From NCBI GenBank assembly GCA_030737835.1, contig JAUJYN010000013.1, positions 1,955,293 through 2,019,292 of the forward strand: 64,000 nucleotides of DNA, in the 5' to 3' direction. Both the position numbers and the translations under genes were made by a program. Source of the stretch: Acorus gramineus. Taxonomy: Eukaryota; Streptophyta; Magnoliopsida; Acorales; Acoraceae. Of the stretch, positions 11,601 through 22,773 are shown piece by piece (the stretch's first letter is position 1; every line of letters starts with the position of its first letter). The notes beneath the pieces were generated by a model. The model was not told the DNA's origin, searched no databases, and saw only the letters and a list, made by a program, of their open reading frames with translations.

Positions 11601-12293
11601 CTGTTGGTGGTTGTCGATCTCGTTAAGGCGTTAGAGGTTGAAGCTCGTATTTTATTTCCGGAGCACTAGACTTGTGTAAAAGGTGTTGGTCATTTCTTTG
11701 GCATGTAGAGGACCCATATGTATGATAGTGTGGATATATATAAATTAAGTTGTTTTCGATATATATTGAATTTGTGTTGGATTTTAGCCTTGACAATATA
11801 TGTATAATTATGGTGATGTATTCTTATGTTCTCTAGATGGAAAATATATATATATATATATATATATAGAACTCTGAGATTCGAGCAATTTAGTTAACGC
11901 ACCCGGATTTCACGCTTCAAAATGGAGTCGTGGATTCGGGGGCGTTACACCCTATCCCAGTTTTGTGCATCTCCTGGTACAGCCATTTTCCTTGCATCAT
12001 CCCAACCCCCATTCTGTTTTGTTGCTAAGTTCTTAGTATAGGTGATAGGTTTGCTTCAACACTTTCCAACGATTCTTGCAACAACTCATTTCCAAAGTCA
12101 TAGCCATGCGATAGTTCAAGGTTGCAGTGATAGTCTTCCAAGAACTGTTTTGGAAGACTCCCTTCACGCAATTACCCTGTTGAAATTGATCTACAAGCAA
12201 CCCCACCAAACAAGCATCCATCGGGTTGGTCCAGTTTCCAATCCGATTCTTATTGGATGCCATGCGTAGGGGAGGCTGGCTTGTCTTTGACAT
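8623..12293 (-). pseudogene. Harbinger ORF1, Myb/SANT-like DNA-binding protein, interrupted by a solo LTR
   Basis: From ATG at 12293 the frame shows the Myb_DNA-bind_3 pattern typical of PIF/Harbinger ORF1 partners and of plant L10-interacting-MYB-like proteins: WTNPMDACLVGLLVDQ, then SWKTITATLN, then CKNRWKVLKQTY, then after a one-base shift GGWDDARKMAVPGD and NWDRV. The 2484-bp solo LTR (9466-11949) is inserted just after NWDRV. Downstream are a candidate donor (GTATGT, near 9450) and acceptor, the FKEFSIICGNST segment, another frame change around 9250, and the C-terminal frame 9210-8623 (MEANKNRFDSL… with a basic RRKGKR stretch). In this superfamily ORF1 supplies DNA binding and nuclear import for the transposase. 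Insertion plus at least two frame changes make it non-functional. Confidence 0.75.
9466..11949 (+). mobile_element. Solo LTR (Gypsy-like), inserted in Harbinger ORF1
   Basis: Begins TGTAACGTCTC and ends GGGGGCGTTACA (TG…CA), flanked by the exact 5-bp duplication CCCTA (9461-9465 and 11950-11954). It has no internal region, so it is a solo LTR formed by LTR-LTR recombination. A TATA-like TTTTATATAAC at about 9913-9923 suggests the sense strand is plus. It contains three copies of a roughly 25-bp repeat (GATAGGGATCTGTCTGTAAA, 9780-9860), two to three copies of a 33-34-bp repeat (TCTAGGTGGCTGCGGTC, 11200-11290) and a (TA)n tract at 11847-11868. This family differs from the TGTTATAT…GGGGCGTGACA family elsewhere in the window. 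No ORF of note. Confidence 0.9.
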
Positions 12294-12549
12294 CTAGACA
12301 CATTGGACACCATGGAATAGATTAAGACACCAACAAAATGTCAAAGAACATGGATGATCAGAAAGATATACCTATCTAATGTTAAAATTTATACTCTATT
12401 TAACATATAAATTTATCAATAAATTAAAGAGTGATATAAGGACATGGGAGAGAAGACAATACAGTAAGACACACTGAACATTCCGATGTAATTCTACACT
12501 TTTGACTTAGGAGCCACTCCAAAAATATATGAATACAAATAACACTATG

Positions 12550-15414
12550 TGTCACGCCCCGGGCGGCCGTCCCCGGGATGCGGCAAGTGTATATATGATA
12601 TCAGTAAACAGGAGTTCAATAATATACTCACACAACAGCTAAAATGACAACACAGATAAAAGCAGGGCTGACATGATATATACACCAAATGCGGAAGCTA
12701 AAAGACTGAATCTGTAATCAAAATATACTACAGACTCGATACATAATCATATGTCCTGTGAGAGCCAACATGTCCATATATACACAAATACAATCCATAC
12801 ATAATCCAAACTAGGTGCCCAAGCACAGAAATATATACATACAACAAAGAGAAGGATGCTGATGGCCTCAAAACTCGAGGGACGTGGCGCTACTCCGCTA
12901 CTAGTGTAGTCTCCTCCTTCAAGTCCTCCTCGGTAATCACTGAAAAAGGTTTTATGCGAGGGGTGAGCCACACGCTCAGTGAATAGCACAACCCATGCAT
13001 ACAGTTTATATTAACCACAATTTATAGCAAAGAGCCTCAAAGTGGCATAATCAATCACAAGTCTGGTGGTTCGCTACATCGCCGAACCACCACACCCTCA
13101 CCCTCACCCTCACCCCTCAATAGGTGACAAAGGGTATTGGGACTTAATGGGCTGATAATCATCCATACACAATCCTGTGGGTCGCCACATCGCCGGCCCA
13201 CCATACCCTCACCCTCACCCCTCAATAGGTGACATAGGCTCTTGGGACTGACTAGGCTGTTGGTCACCCTTGGTCCACCGATAGTCTCTCCCCACTCCGT
13301 AGGTCGTTTGGCCACTCCCACATTCAGCACAGTCCTTCTACCAAATCAGGAGGTGCCTACTGATGGGAGCCCCTGCACGGGACAACCTTTCTAACGCTGA
13401 GGTAGTCTCTACACGGATCCAACGAAGGGAACAGAACAGCCTATCCATCGCATATGATCCACTCGGATCCGCTGACAGCACATCTCTACAACTCTAATGT
13501 CTTGAATTCTTTCAGAATTCCTCCAGCGCGCATAACCAAGATGCGGGGAAATACATAAGATAATAATGAGGAAAAGAGACCTTGGGAGGGCAACCTGAGG
13601 TCCCGATGTAGGACATCCCGCCAACCAAACAAGGAACACGGAGTACCCTAACCCGGGTCTCAATGTTAACCTCGCAAGGCCCCCTTATATTCCCCAAAGC
13701 ATGCTAACAATATTACAAGTTTGCATTTAAATAAATAAATCAAACTAATAGGACGCATGCATAGGTCAGGGCTTTCCTAGCATGATAACGAGATGACAGG
13801 ATGCACGGCTCATGCACAAATCCTAAGGGTGCAAGTCCCTAACATACAAGTCTAGGGTGGCATGCATTCTACACACACATCATGCTTACATGTATTACAA
13901 TACAACAATTAATACTAACTATGTGCCCCAGGGGAGGACGGTACACGCCCAAGTGCATGTAGCGCCTCCCAAACTGGGTTGGGTTGTCCCACTCACCGGA
14001 AGTCGAGTCGACGCGCAACCGTTCGTCGAGATCTACAAGGCAGGGTAACAACTTGGTGAGTAAAACCCACAAATACTACAAAAGACTCAAAATACACAAA
14101 ACCCACAAACAAACACCCAACACTCGGGCAAACGTGCATACGACCCGCACGCACGCTAGCCCGAGCACCCCGGCAACCACCCGCACGGCCACCCGACCGC
14201 CCGGGTGCACCGCCGCGCCTCAGCCCGCGCACCCAGCGCACCGCCGGGCCCCTTCCCGCCGCCTGGACACGCCGCCGAGCCTCCCGGGTGCACCGCGCGC
14301 CCTCTGCGCCCCAGCGCAGCCGTCCGCGCGCACCCCACACGCCTTGCGCTGGCCCGCGAGCACCCCGCACGCCCCGCGCGCACCACTGCTACCTCGCCGC
14401 GCCCCGCGCGGACCACCGCTACCTCGCCGCGCCCCGCGCGCACCCCGCGCGCACCCTGCACGACGCCCCTCGACCAGCACCCCCCAGCACGCCCACACCT
14501 GCGCCCAGCACACTCGCGCCCAGCGCTCAGCACGTGCGCCCTGCTGGCCTCCAGCTCCCCCCGAGCGCACGCCCGCGCGCACGCCCGCGCGCGCCCAGCC
14601 TGCTGCGCTGCCTGTGTTGCTGCCGGTGCTGCCTGTGCTGCCTGCTGCCCGAAACAGCAACCCCCATGCCCGAGCACCTCCACCACCCATCCAACGGCCT
14701 CCGACGGCCTCCGACCGCCCCCAACCACCTCCGACAGCCACCCACAGCCGCCGACCACCACCCAAACCCAAAACCCCCCCTCCTAACATGCATCTAAGCC
14801 AAAAAGAAGAGGAAAAAGTGCTTACCAAGGGGGAGGAAGGGATGTCCGGTTGCTCTCCGCGCACCGAAACGCTCCCCCAACGGTCTCTACCACCAAGACC
14901 TACTCCCACCTCCGATTTGGCTCGGATCTGAGGAGAAGAGAGGGCGGATGGGAGGGCTAGGTTGGCCGGAATCCGGATTTGAAAGCACCGGGGTGTAGAT
15001 CGGGACCCGATCTACACTTTCTATGCTTTAGATTTTTGGGTTTGAGGGCTCTAAGGGGCTCAAATGGAAGAAAAGGAGAGAGGGGAGAGAGAAAAAGCTT
15101 TTGGTAGGGATGATGAATAGTGGAATCCAAATTTTAGATCTCCTTTATATAGCAAGTCACTTAAAAACCCGGATACGCCCCCGGAACTGCGAAATTTCGG
15201 AAACGTTACCGGAATTCGATAAAATTTTCATGAGTGGCTTAAAATGGCACCAGGACACATAATATGCAGTTAGATTTTCAATCGGAGTCCTCTAGCTCAG
15301 GACGATAGCTAACAGTCCAAAATTTTGCGGTTCCGATCGAAAAACGAAAAAAACTCAAAAACTGTCAAAATGCTCCAATGGTTACCAGCAAGCCAAAAAG
15401 TGACACATATAACA
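12550..15414 (-). mobile_element. Solo LTR of the large-LTR Gypsy family, copy B, inserted in Harbinger
   Basis: On the minus strand it starts TGTTATATGTGTCAC and ends GGGGCGTGACA; 2865 bp; exact 5-bp duplication CTATG at 12545-12549 and 15415-15419. Sense strand and family follow from the gag-bearing copy at 25999-35466. It holds a single copy of the roughly 140-bp block around 13567-13700 that is duplicated in the two copies near 26-38 kb, so it belongs to the shorter LTR form. Its core (about 14130-14770) is extremely rich in GCGCGC/CCGCGC and stop-poor in all frames, which produces long but meaningless open frames on both strands. Confidence 0.93.
15143..15151 (-). promoter_or_regulatory. 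TATA box of Gypsy LTR copy B
   Basis: The minus strand reads TATATAAAG inside the LTR, about 260 bases from its 5' end in element sense. Related copies carry comparable motifs at the same place (about 38115-38122 in the outer LTR; TATTTAAAG at 57563-57571 in the intronic copy), so it is the likely LTR promoter. Confidence 0.5.
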
Positions 15415-17010
15415 CTATGAATGTTGAACACATACATATATTAACCCATCATTGACCTCACATGTGTGGATTGAAATATACTACCCTAGTGTAAACATCA
15501 ATATATTAGAGGTGATAAGTGAGGGTTGGTTATACACAAGCATGATCACACACCTATGGGTCTACAAGATCAAGAAAATTGATTTATTTGTCAATAAGAA
15601 GGTCCAACAGATGCAATAAGTAATCTAAAGGAAAGGAGTTGACTTAGGGGCCACTCCAAAAATATATGAATGCTCAGAACACTCACAAACATGAACACAC
15701 ACATGAATATTCATTAGTTTATACCTCACATTTGTGAATTTAGATAACAACTTTAGTGTAAACATAAATATATGAGAGGTGATAAGTGAGGTTTGGTTAT
15801 ACACAAGCATGGGATACACCTATGGGTCTAGAAGATGACAATGATTCATTCATCATGTTATAATAAGGTCCAATAGATGCAAAAGAAAATTTAAAACAAG
15901 AAACAAGACATAAGATCCATGTCTACAAATATATGAATTGATATGTCACTCATAAAGAAGAACACAAACTTATAATATGCCTTAGACTTTATCATTGACC
16001 TCACATGTGCGGAGAAACATATGCATCTTATGTCTAAACATCAATATATGCTTGCATTTAGTTAGGGGTAGTTTATACATTGGGATGGGATACCAATTGA
16101 CTATGTGAAGGACATTCATTCATTGGAGAATAATAAGGTCCAAGAGATGCAAAAAGAAATCTAGGAAATCTAAAGTAAAAAAACAAATACTTAGGAGCCA
16201 TGTCTAAAAATATATGAATGCTAATAACAGTCACAAAGATGAACACATGCATATATGTTTTTATTAGTCATTCAATTCACATGTTGACTAGTTTAAAAAA
16301 TATTATATTGTCAAAAAATATGCTTACATTTCTGTGGGGGTAGGTTATATACAAGCAATATTGTCAGGGCTCAAATCATCCTCCCCAATAAATTGGAGAA
16401 GTAAACCAATGTAATGATAGAAAAAAAAAAAAAAAATTCCATAACACACATAATCAATGTTCATTGAAAACCCTGTGATACCACCACAGTTCAAATATTA
16501 ACATATCATTCACATATTAAAGAGTGGCTAATATATCATATTAACCATGTCATTCAGTCTCAGAGAAGCCCAAGAACAGTTGACAAATATGAACTACCCA
16601 TTCATATCAATTATTACATAGCAAAATCACACAATGCACCATGATGAAAATATCCCTTTGTTCTTTGTCAATTTTCATATAAATATATTATTCATATCCT
16701 TTGGTTCTCACCCTTATATAATAGATGGGTCCAAGAGATGCAAAGGGAAATGCATCCTTCAACAAACATATGCTTAGGAGTCATGCCTAAAATTAAACGA
16801 ATGGTAATAATAGTCACAAAGGAGAACAAATACATATATGTTTTTATTGGTTATTCAACTACTCTATTGTTGACATATACAACAAGAGATAAAGGCATCA
16901 AAATATGATTAGATGCTTAATGGGGGTTGGTTATATACAAGCAACATTGTAAGGGATGAAATATGGACAATGAATTGGAGAAGAAATCGACTGTAATGTA
17001 ACAAGAAAGA

Positions 17011-17799
17011 GAGGAAATAACACACCTACCCAATGTTCATTGATAACCTATTAATTTAACTACAACATATATATGGAATACTGATTAACCAGTTTAGAAT
17101 CCAAATCATATTTAAAAGCATATTCCCATATATCATTATATGAAATATGGCAACATATCATATATACCATGTCATTCACTTACAGTAAGCCCATGAAGAA
17201 CATTCCTACGAACTACTCCTCTGAATCAAATATTACATAGCAATATCACACAATGGAACATGATGAAAATATCAATTTAACCCAGTCAATTTCATATAAA
17301 TATATTATTCGAACATAGAAAATCCTCAGGTTCTGACCCTTTTTAGATCTACCCACATAAATCATTTATTATATGATTCTATTTTTTTTTCTTTGAATGA
17401 CTGGTTTCTGCTGAATGTGGTGATAGTTCTTTTGCTTCACCAAAAATCCTTTTAATAGAATTTAAATAGATGCTGGCCATGGGCCTCTCTACTAATAAAT
17501 ACTATAAACACTGGTGGGTAGACATACATTCAAAAATGTTCAAAGAACCAATCAACAACCAATATATGGAAACCATAATCAAATCTACAAAACCCTAACC
17601 AGAACCCAAATCTCATATGGACTTTAACAACACAAATAGACCCAAAATAAATCGACCCATCACTGAAACAAGGGGAAAGACATAGATCAAGTACTCCAAT
17701 ATAAACAATACAGAAAAAAAAAAAAAAAAAACTCATTAACCATATGAATTTCCAAAATAAACATGAGGGTCTCAAATCGAACAGCAAGTTAAGCATAAG
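17011..17799. other. AT-rich Harbinger sequence without recognised gene
   Basis: Continuation of the non-coding upstream side of the Harbinger. A poly-A stretch occurs at 17713-17731. No exon, RNA gene or further repeat recognised. Confidence 0.4.
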
Positions 17800-18110
17800 A
17801 TCATAGCACAGACCATCGGATGGCGTCGTAGCAGAATTATTTACCTCAGATTGGTTCTGCGATGAGGTGGATGCAGTCGTCCGAATGCTTCACCGCCTTT
17901 TTCAACTGTCGCGCAATCCAACTTTGTCACAAGTATAATCGTCGTAGAGCAGGATACCTACATTCACGAGACGGACATGGTGAAGAAGAGATCAAATCAC
18001 AGTCGTTCCTCGGGTTTTGGTTTTTGCGGAGGAGACGAAGTGGGGGAGAAGAAGTCGATGGGGGAAGAAAACCCAAAAAATGGGTGGGTGTTTAATTGGA
18101 TGGGACTTTG
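17800..18110 (-). other. Possible first (5' UTR) exon of Harbinger ORF1 transcript
   Basis: A GC-richer island in an AT-rich setting. Reading the minus strand, it ends in a good donor (CTGAG/GTAAAT near 17840), upstream of ORF1 in the same orientation. Leader exons in this position would fit a Harbinger ORF1 transcript. No protein similarity recognised. This is a guess from composition and splice signal only. Confidence 0.25.
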
Positions 18111-18497
18111 GTTGTACACGTGGAAGCATATGATAATTTTAAGTGGGGATTTTAGATGGTCAGGATTAACTTGCTTTTATTTGGTATTTTAGACGATCCT
18201 GATGGATTCTGGGTGGATTGGTCTACTGATCAAATAGTCATTAATAAATATGGGTGTATCATTGGGATTTGAAAGTGAAAAAAAATTTGTAATGATGGTG
18301 AGGGGTATTTTTATTCCCAGAAATAGATAAGCCCTGATAAACTATTCTCACATTTTATTAGAATAGTTATCAGGTCTTATCTTAGCTTATCCTGACATAA
18401 TTATCGGAGTTTATCCGCGTTAAACAAACAGCGAATAAGTGTTATTCTGCTGCTATTCTCCCTTATTCACTATTTATGTCAGTTGACAAACGGGGGG

Positions 18498-21120
18498 TTA
18501 GAGTTTTGGAAAAGCTGCAAACCCTCAAACTCACTTCCAAACGGTGAAAAGGTGATGGAGCTTAATTGAAAGCTCCTTACATATTATAGTTATAATACCC
18601 AGGTTTCTGAAAAGCTGCCTAACATACGCTTCCCTAAACCCAACCCAAAAGCCAAAATTGAGGGGTGTTGAAATGTCCAAATTACCCCCATGACTTGCCC
18701 ATATTGTCTGTGATATAAATATCAAACTATCCTCCATTCTCTTTCTCTCGACTGCTCATTTTTTCACAATGTAAACCCTAGCAGCCGAGCAAGAAACCCT
18801 TCACTGCCACTACCACTGACGATCCTAACTCTTTTGAAGCCTCATCTTCCTCGCGGCAGTCCTTCATCTTCCTCGCCGAATCAAATCTATGGGAATGTGT
18901 AGAAATCCATAAAAAATTTATATGAATCAAATAGAAGGTTAACAAAACCAAATCCACCAGTAAATAAAGATATGTATTTCTAGGGATTCATATATACAAC
19001 AATGGAAAACAAATATAAGGAAGAAGGGAAGTAAAAAAAATGCTAGCTTCAGAACAAACACCATACTGTGCCTCTTCACGCAGCGATGACGTCCTCTTGC
19101 ACCCCACCGCCGTCCGCCACGACGAAGTTCTCTGCAGCAAGAACTGTGACAGATCTATGGAGGAGATGGGTTTTGTTTGTTTGCAATAAAAGAGAAGGTC
19201 AATATGGTAATATCCTTCTAATGAGTTGGAGCCACTTTATTTTTTTGCCAAAACATTCTTCATTTGATTCCACCCCTTCAAAAGCAGGTTTCAAACAAAA
19301 GACCCAAACATGATTTTCGCTTTTATTCAAAAGCTGTGGTGGAAAGATCCATATGAAAAAGCTACTACAAACCCAACTTATTAGAAAAAACTGAAAATCA
19401 AACCCACATCCAAACACAGCTTAATAGTAATTAATCAAAATTTAATGAATTTCTTTAATTGTTGATTTTACAAATATGCAAATTTTCTTGGCAATTTTAA
19501 ACAAGAAGCTCTAACTTTATTTCAGTTACTTTTTTCATCATGAAATTAAATCAATCACCCTTCTCCTTAATCTAGCATCCATTGAAAAATGTGAGAAGTT
19601 GAAATATATAAAATAAAGAGGAAAAGCTAAAAATATTCAATTATATATTCACAATATCCATTCTATCTGAATCCAATTTCTCTCTGCATGTATTATCCAT
19701 TGTTTTCTCACACCATTTTGTCATAGATTTATAGAAACATCATTGTTTGAAATTAATCACTAGATCTCTATTTTACTTTTTTTAGTCATCAAAGGCCATC
19801 TTTCTTCGTAAAGTAATTATGAATTATTTTCCACTAATAGATACTTATATTGAAAATACTTTTAATAATAAGAGTTAATCGACAAGTGTTGTCAAAGAAT
19901 CCACGTCGCATTCATGCTCTTAAATTAGGCTCCTCTCCTCTTTATCGACACGATAATTAGAGTGCCTTAACACGTTAATTTGCATCCATTCCACATGTTC
20001 TTACTAATCCATGCAGAACAACTTTTGTCATCGTTTGGTATCAATGTTTTTTAGCAAACATTTTGCTATAAATTGTGTCTCTTATCAGAACACACAAACA
20101 CTAAATTCTTTTTATCATCAATTCCTTTGAATTGAGAGGTTTCATCGCAATTGGGCAATGGTAGATAATGAGATAGCTCATGAAAAGTTATTGCTCTTCG
20201 AAGCAATATAATAGCCTTTCATAAGTAAGATGTTATGCTTGATTGAAAAATCCATAGGCATGGGTGGTATTGGAAAATATGTGAGCCAATGTGTCTATAT
20301 AGACACTAAGGTTTGCCCAAAGGCTGCGGAGATGGGCTGCGTTAGAGCTACAGGTATAATAGGTTTAATTTTGAAGAAATCTCTGTAATTATATTTTGTA
20401 AGAAACTTATTTTCTTTAGACATTTTTCAAAAGAAATCGATTCTTAGATATAAAAAAAAATTATTTTAAAATTAATATACCTGTTCAATTTTATATGGAA
20501 TAACTCAACTTAATCACAATTTTATCTTAAGAAAAATGTGTTTTTTTGAATTATTTGATTGAAATTATATCTGAATTCTAGAGCTAGAGTTTTATTTTTT
20601 GGATCAATTGGCACTTCCTCTTATTAAATGTCGGTCATTGTAGTAATTCAACAGAATAGGAAATATATGACTATTTTCTCTGCATACATCTCAAGTTTTC
20701 AACCTCCGTGTGATGTAATTAGTGATAGAAAGTACTCAGTTTTAAGCCTTCCATTTTCTTTTCTTATTTCTCTTTTCTTTTTTTCTCAATCACAACTTTT
20801 TTTTTTCTAATTTATGTCAATTTATACATGATTTATTTATGAAAGCCTTTTTTCATGTTTTCTTTGTATAGAAATATTTCTTTTATATTACACTTTGTTA
20901 CACAATTTTTATTCAATATGTACAAAAAAAAGTTTCTCTATCTCAATTCTTATTTATTTTCTTATCATTTACATTTATGATTACATGTGCCACATCTATC
21001 ATTATATATCTTTACTATGACATCACATATCAAAAGTCATGTAATTAAATGTACACTCTCTACAATTACACAATCATTATTCAAAGAAAAATATATAATA
21101 TCATTTTATTAATTTTGATT
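18498..21120. other. Right flank of Harbinger and AT-rich intergenic DNA
   Basis: 18501-19415 contains the right-hand arms of the GTTTGGATG-type inverted repeats and TE-like phrases (for example AAACCCTAGCAGCC), and may be remains of an older MITE-like element. 19421-21120 is AT-rich with poly-T tracts and no supportable gene or RNA. Confidence 0.4.
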
Positions 21121-21149
21121 CAAGTCTCCTAATCATGCATTAAATTTTT

Positions 21150-21440
21150 TAACAATAAGGGGGGCCACGACACTGCAACACGGCCATGGCCGAGCGAGTT
21201 CCCGGGGCATCTCCTTGGCGACAACCCTAGTGACGTGTCTTGTTGGCCGGTCTGTCCGGTCCACCTGAGGGGGTCATTGGCAGGGCTGGCTCGGCATCGA
21301 CGGTTACAACCGCTGCCTTGTCTAGTGCCCCCCTCAGACCCAGTCGGTGAGGCGCAGGCATTGGAAAGCAGCACGGGCCACCTTTACAAGGGAAGAGGTC
21401 CATTGCAGCACCCTTTGTCCCCCCCCCCCCCATTGTACAT
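21150..21440. other. GC-rich island of unknown origin
   Basis: About 290 bp of high-GC sequence bounded abruptly by AT-rich DNA, followed by a C tract (21419-21431). Open frames exist on both strands (21129-21374 -, 21235-21495 +) but show no recognisable motif. It could be a fragment of a mobile element or of another compartment's DNA; I cannot assign it. Confidence 0.3.
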
Positions 21441-22384
21441 TGTGGTCCGGAATATGTTTGTTCATACTCAATTGTCACTAGTGGACCAAAGTTGATGTAC
21501 TCTTGAATTAAGATATAAAAGTTCATGTGTTGATGTGATGATGTGATTTATTGGTTGAGAGTTATTTTTCATAGATATACCATTTAAATATGTAATATTG
21601 TTGTCATGAAGAATGATGGGAATTGTTTGATTGCCTTGTAGTTGAGCATTCAAAGGATAAGCATCTTCGGCTTATTTTACCTGCTATGAGAAACATCAAA
21701 TTGACAGGAGAAGAATAGACTTAATCCACATGCTTTGTTTATCATTATAAATTGTAATAGTGATGTCTGGATAATTTAGAATAATCATAATGACTATGTT
21801 AGAAGGGAACTTGCATTTGTTTAGTCTTATTTCATTAAGTAGTCATATTTTTTTCTTGGATAAAATGCATTTGGATCCTTAATTAATTTTTCAAACTTAA
21901 AACAAGTGATGATTAAAAAGAAAAGAAAAAAAAAAAAGAGAATAAATGCTATGTGACTGTTGCAACAGCTCAAGCTGCTCCTTTCAAAACCTCGCGCGCG
22001 CGTGCTCGAAAGAAAAAAAAGAGCATGAAAAGTTGAAGACCCACATACACATTGCGCACGCACGCGTGACAGCCAATCCGGAGAGGCGCACGCGCCATGT
22101 TTGATGCAATGCCCCACACGATCACCGTCTCGTGGAACAAATTAAACACCATGATATCCGGCCAAATCCGACCGTTGGAGTGCATGTCATCGTCTGCAGC
22201 CACATCTGCAACTACGGCATCGCATCCGTTCGGGCCCTCGTGGAACGGGCACGCGCGTGCTCGGTTCGGGCTTACCTGATGAAACGAGGGGACCAGTATA
22301 TTCATGAGTTGTTTTACAAGTACTCTTTCTGTTGTTTTGCGTTTCATTCTCATTCTCATTTTTCCTTGCACGGAATCTATCAGA
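21441..22384. other. Intergenic DNA up to the plastid-derived insert
   Basis: AT-rich to about 21960, then a mixed GC-richer part (21970-22330) with short open frames on both strands and no convincing domain. No gene called. Confidence 0.35.
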
Positions 22385-22588
22385 ATTGAATTTACAACAT
22401 TCCATTGCTTCGCCTAACAGCATGATGCTTGTATTGCTCTCCTACAACCCCGTTTTCACGGTTTAGGCTGCTCTCATTTCGCTCGCCGCTACTACGGGAA
22501 TCGCTTTTGCTTTCTTTTCCTCTGGCTACTAAGATGTTTCAGTTCGCCAGGTTGTCTCTTGCCTGCCCATGGATTGAGCAATAGTTTG
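22385..22588 (-). pseudogene. Nuclear plastid DNA (NUPT): 23S rRNA gene fragment, inner part
   Basis: The minus strand reads as the 5' region of the chloroplast 23S rRNA gene: CCATGGGCAGGCAAGAGACA, AACCTGGCGAACTGAAACAT, TCCCGTAGTAGCGGCGAGCG, AACCGTGAAAACGGGGTTGT, then AGAGCAATACAAGCATCATG. It joins the piece at 40634-40772 once the copia element and its GTTTG duplication are taken out. It ends towards 22385 where similarity to the plastid gene fades. It is a dead nuclear copy, not a functional rRNA. Identified from recall of the conserved rRNA sequence. Confidence 0.88.
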
Positions 22589-22723
22589 TGTTAGATTATA
22601 TGTGTTATATCATTACATACGTTGTGTATTACACGTGTGACTCCTATGTACTTGTATATATAAAAGGTTTAAACCCTAAAAGGAATACAATGATTCTCAT
22701 TCTCTCTCTCCCCTATTGTAACA
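22589..22723 (+). repeat. Copia 5' LTR
   Basis: 135 bp from TGTTAGATTATATGTG to CCTATTGTAACA, with a TATA-like TATATATAAAAGG in it. It is one of the shortest plant LTR classes. Matches 40499-40633. Confidence 0.95.
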
Positions 22724-22736
22724 TGGTATCAGAGCC
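22724..22736 (+). promoter_or_regulatory. Copia primer-binding site (initiator tRNA-Met)
   Basis: TGGTATCAGAGCC directly abuts the 5' LTR. It is complementary to the 3' end of plant initiator tRNA-Met, the usual minus-strand primer. Confidence 0.95.
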
Positions 22737-22773
22737 ACCCTAATTTTTTTTTTTCGGAATCCTTCACCTCCGC

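Larger units (their letters stand above)
12507..17010. repeat. Degenerate tandem repeats of about 270 bp in the Harbinger subterminal region, split by solo LTR copy B
   Basis: Units share the phrases CTTAGGAGCCAC…AAAAATATATGAATG, then CACAAAGATGAACACA, CATTGACCTCACATGTG, GTAAACATCAATATAT, and GGTTATACACAAGCATG. Unit starts are near 12507, 15642, 15913, 16190 and 16773. With the LTR and its 5-bp duplication removed, the first spacing is about 265 bp, the next ones 271 and 277, and the last gap holds about two units. They lie on the upstream side of ORF1, so they may be transposase-binding or promoter repeats; that role is inference. Confidence 0.7.
4871..18497 (-). mobile_element. PIF/Harbinger DNA transposon, decayed and interrupted by two solo LTRs
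   Basis: The minus strand carries, in order, a Myb/SANT-like ORF1 (12293 to 8623), a PIF-type DDE transposase (8267 to 6878) and a third ORF (6653 to 6084). Proposed boundaries rest on TTA at both ends (4868-4870 and 18498-18500), the 3-bp duplication of this superfamily, with CCCGTTTG on the left and CAAACGGG on the right as an imperfect inverted end. The two solo LTRs (9466-11949 and 12550-15414) account for about 5.4 kb of the 13.6 kb. Both ORFs have frameshifts, so it cannot move on its own. The gene content makes the superfamily certain; the exact ends are only probable. Confidence 0.7.

Noticed and set aside
13080-13230. CACCCTCACCCTCACCC arrays suspected to be telomere-like or CRISPR-like
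   Set aside because: They are short minisatellites within the Gypsy LTRs, present in each copy; no spacer pattern, and the unit is not the plant telomere repeat.
13984-14931. Long open frames of 120-315 codons on both strands in GC-rich DNA (also at 27740-28897, 33870-35033, 36535-37968 and 57715-58729)
   Set aside because: They lie in the GC-rich cores of Gypsy LTRs, overlap in up to five frames, encode only Ala/Arg/Pro/Gly low-complexity sequence and recur in every LTR copy. They result from lack of AT-rich stop codons, not coding.
21129-21526. Possible gene in the GC-rich island
   Set aside because: Overlapping frames on both strands without any recognisable motif; kept only as an unassigned island.
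22097-22279. Short stretch MFDAMPHTITVSW…MISG resembling one pentatricopeptide repeat
   Set aside because: Only one motif-like segment, no neighbouring repeats, and the frame is lost within 30 codons; chance resemblance is likely.
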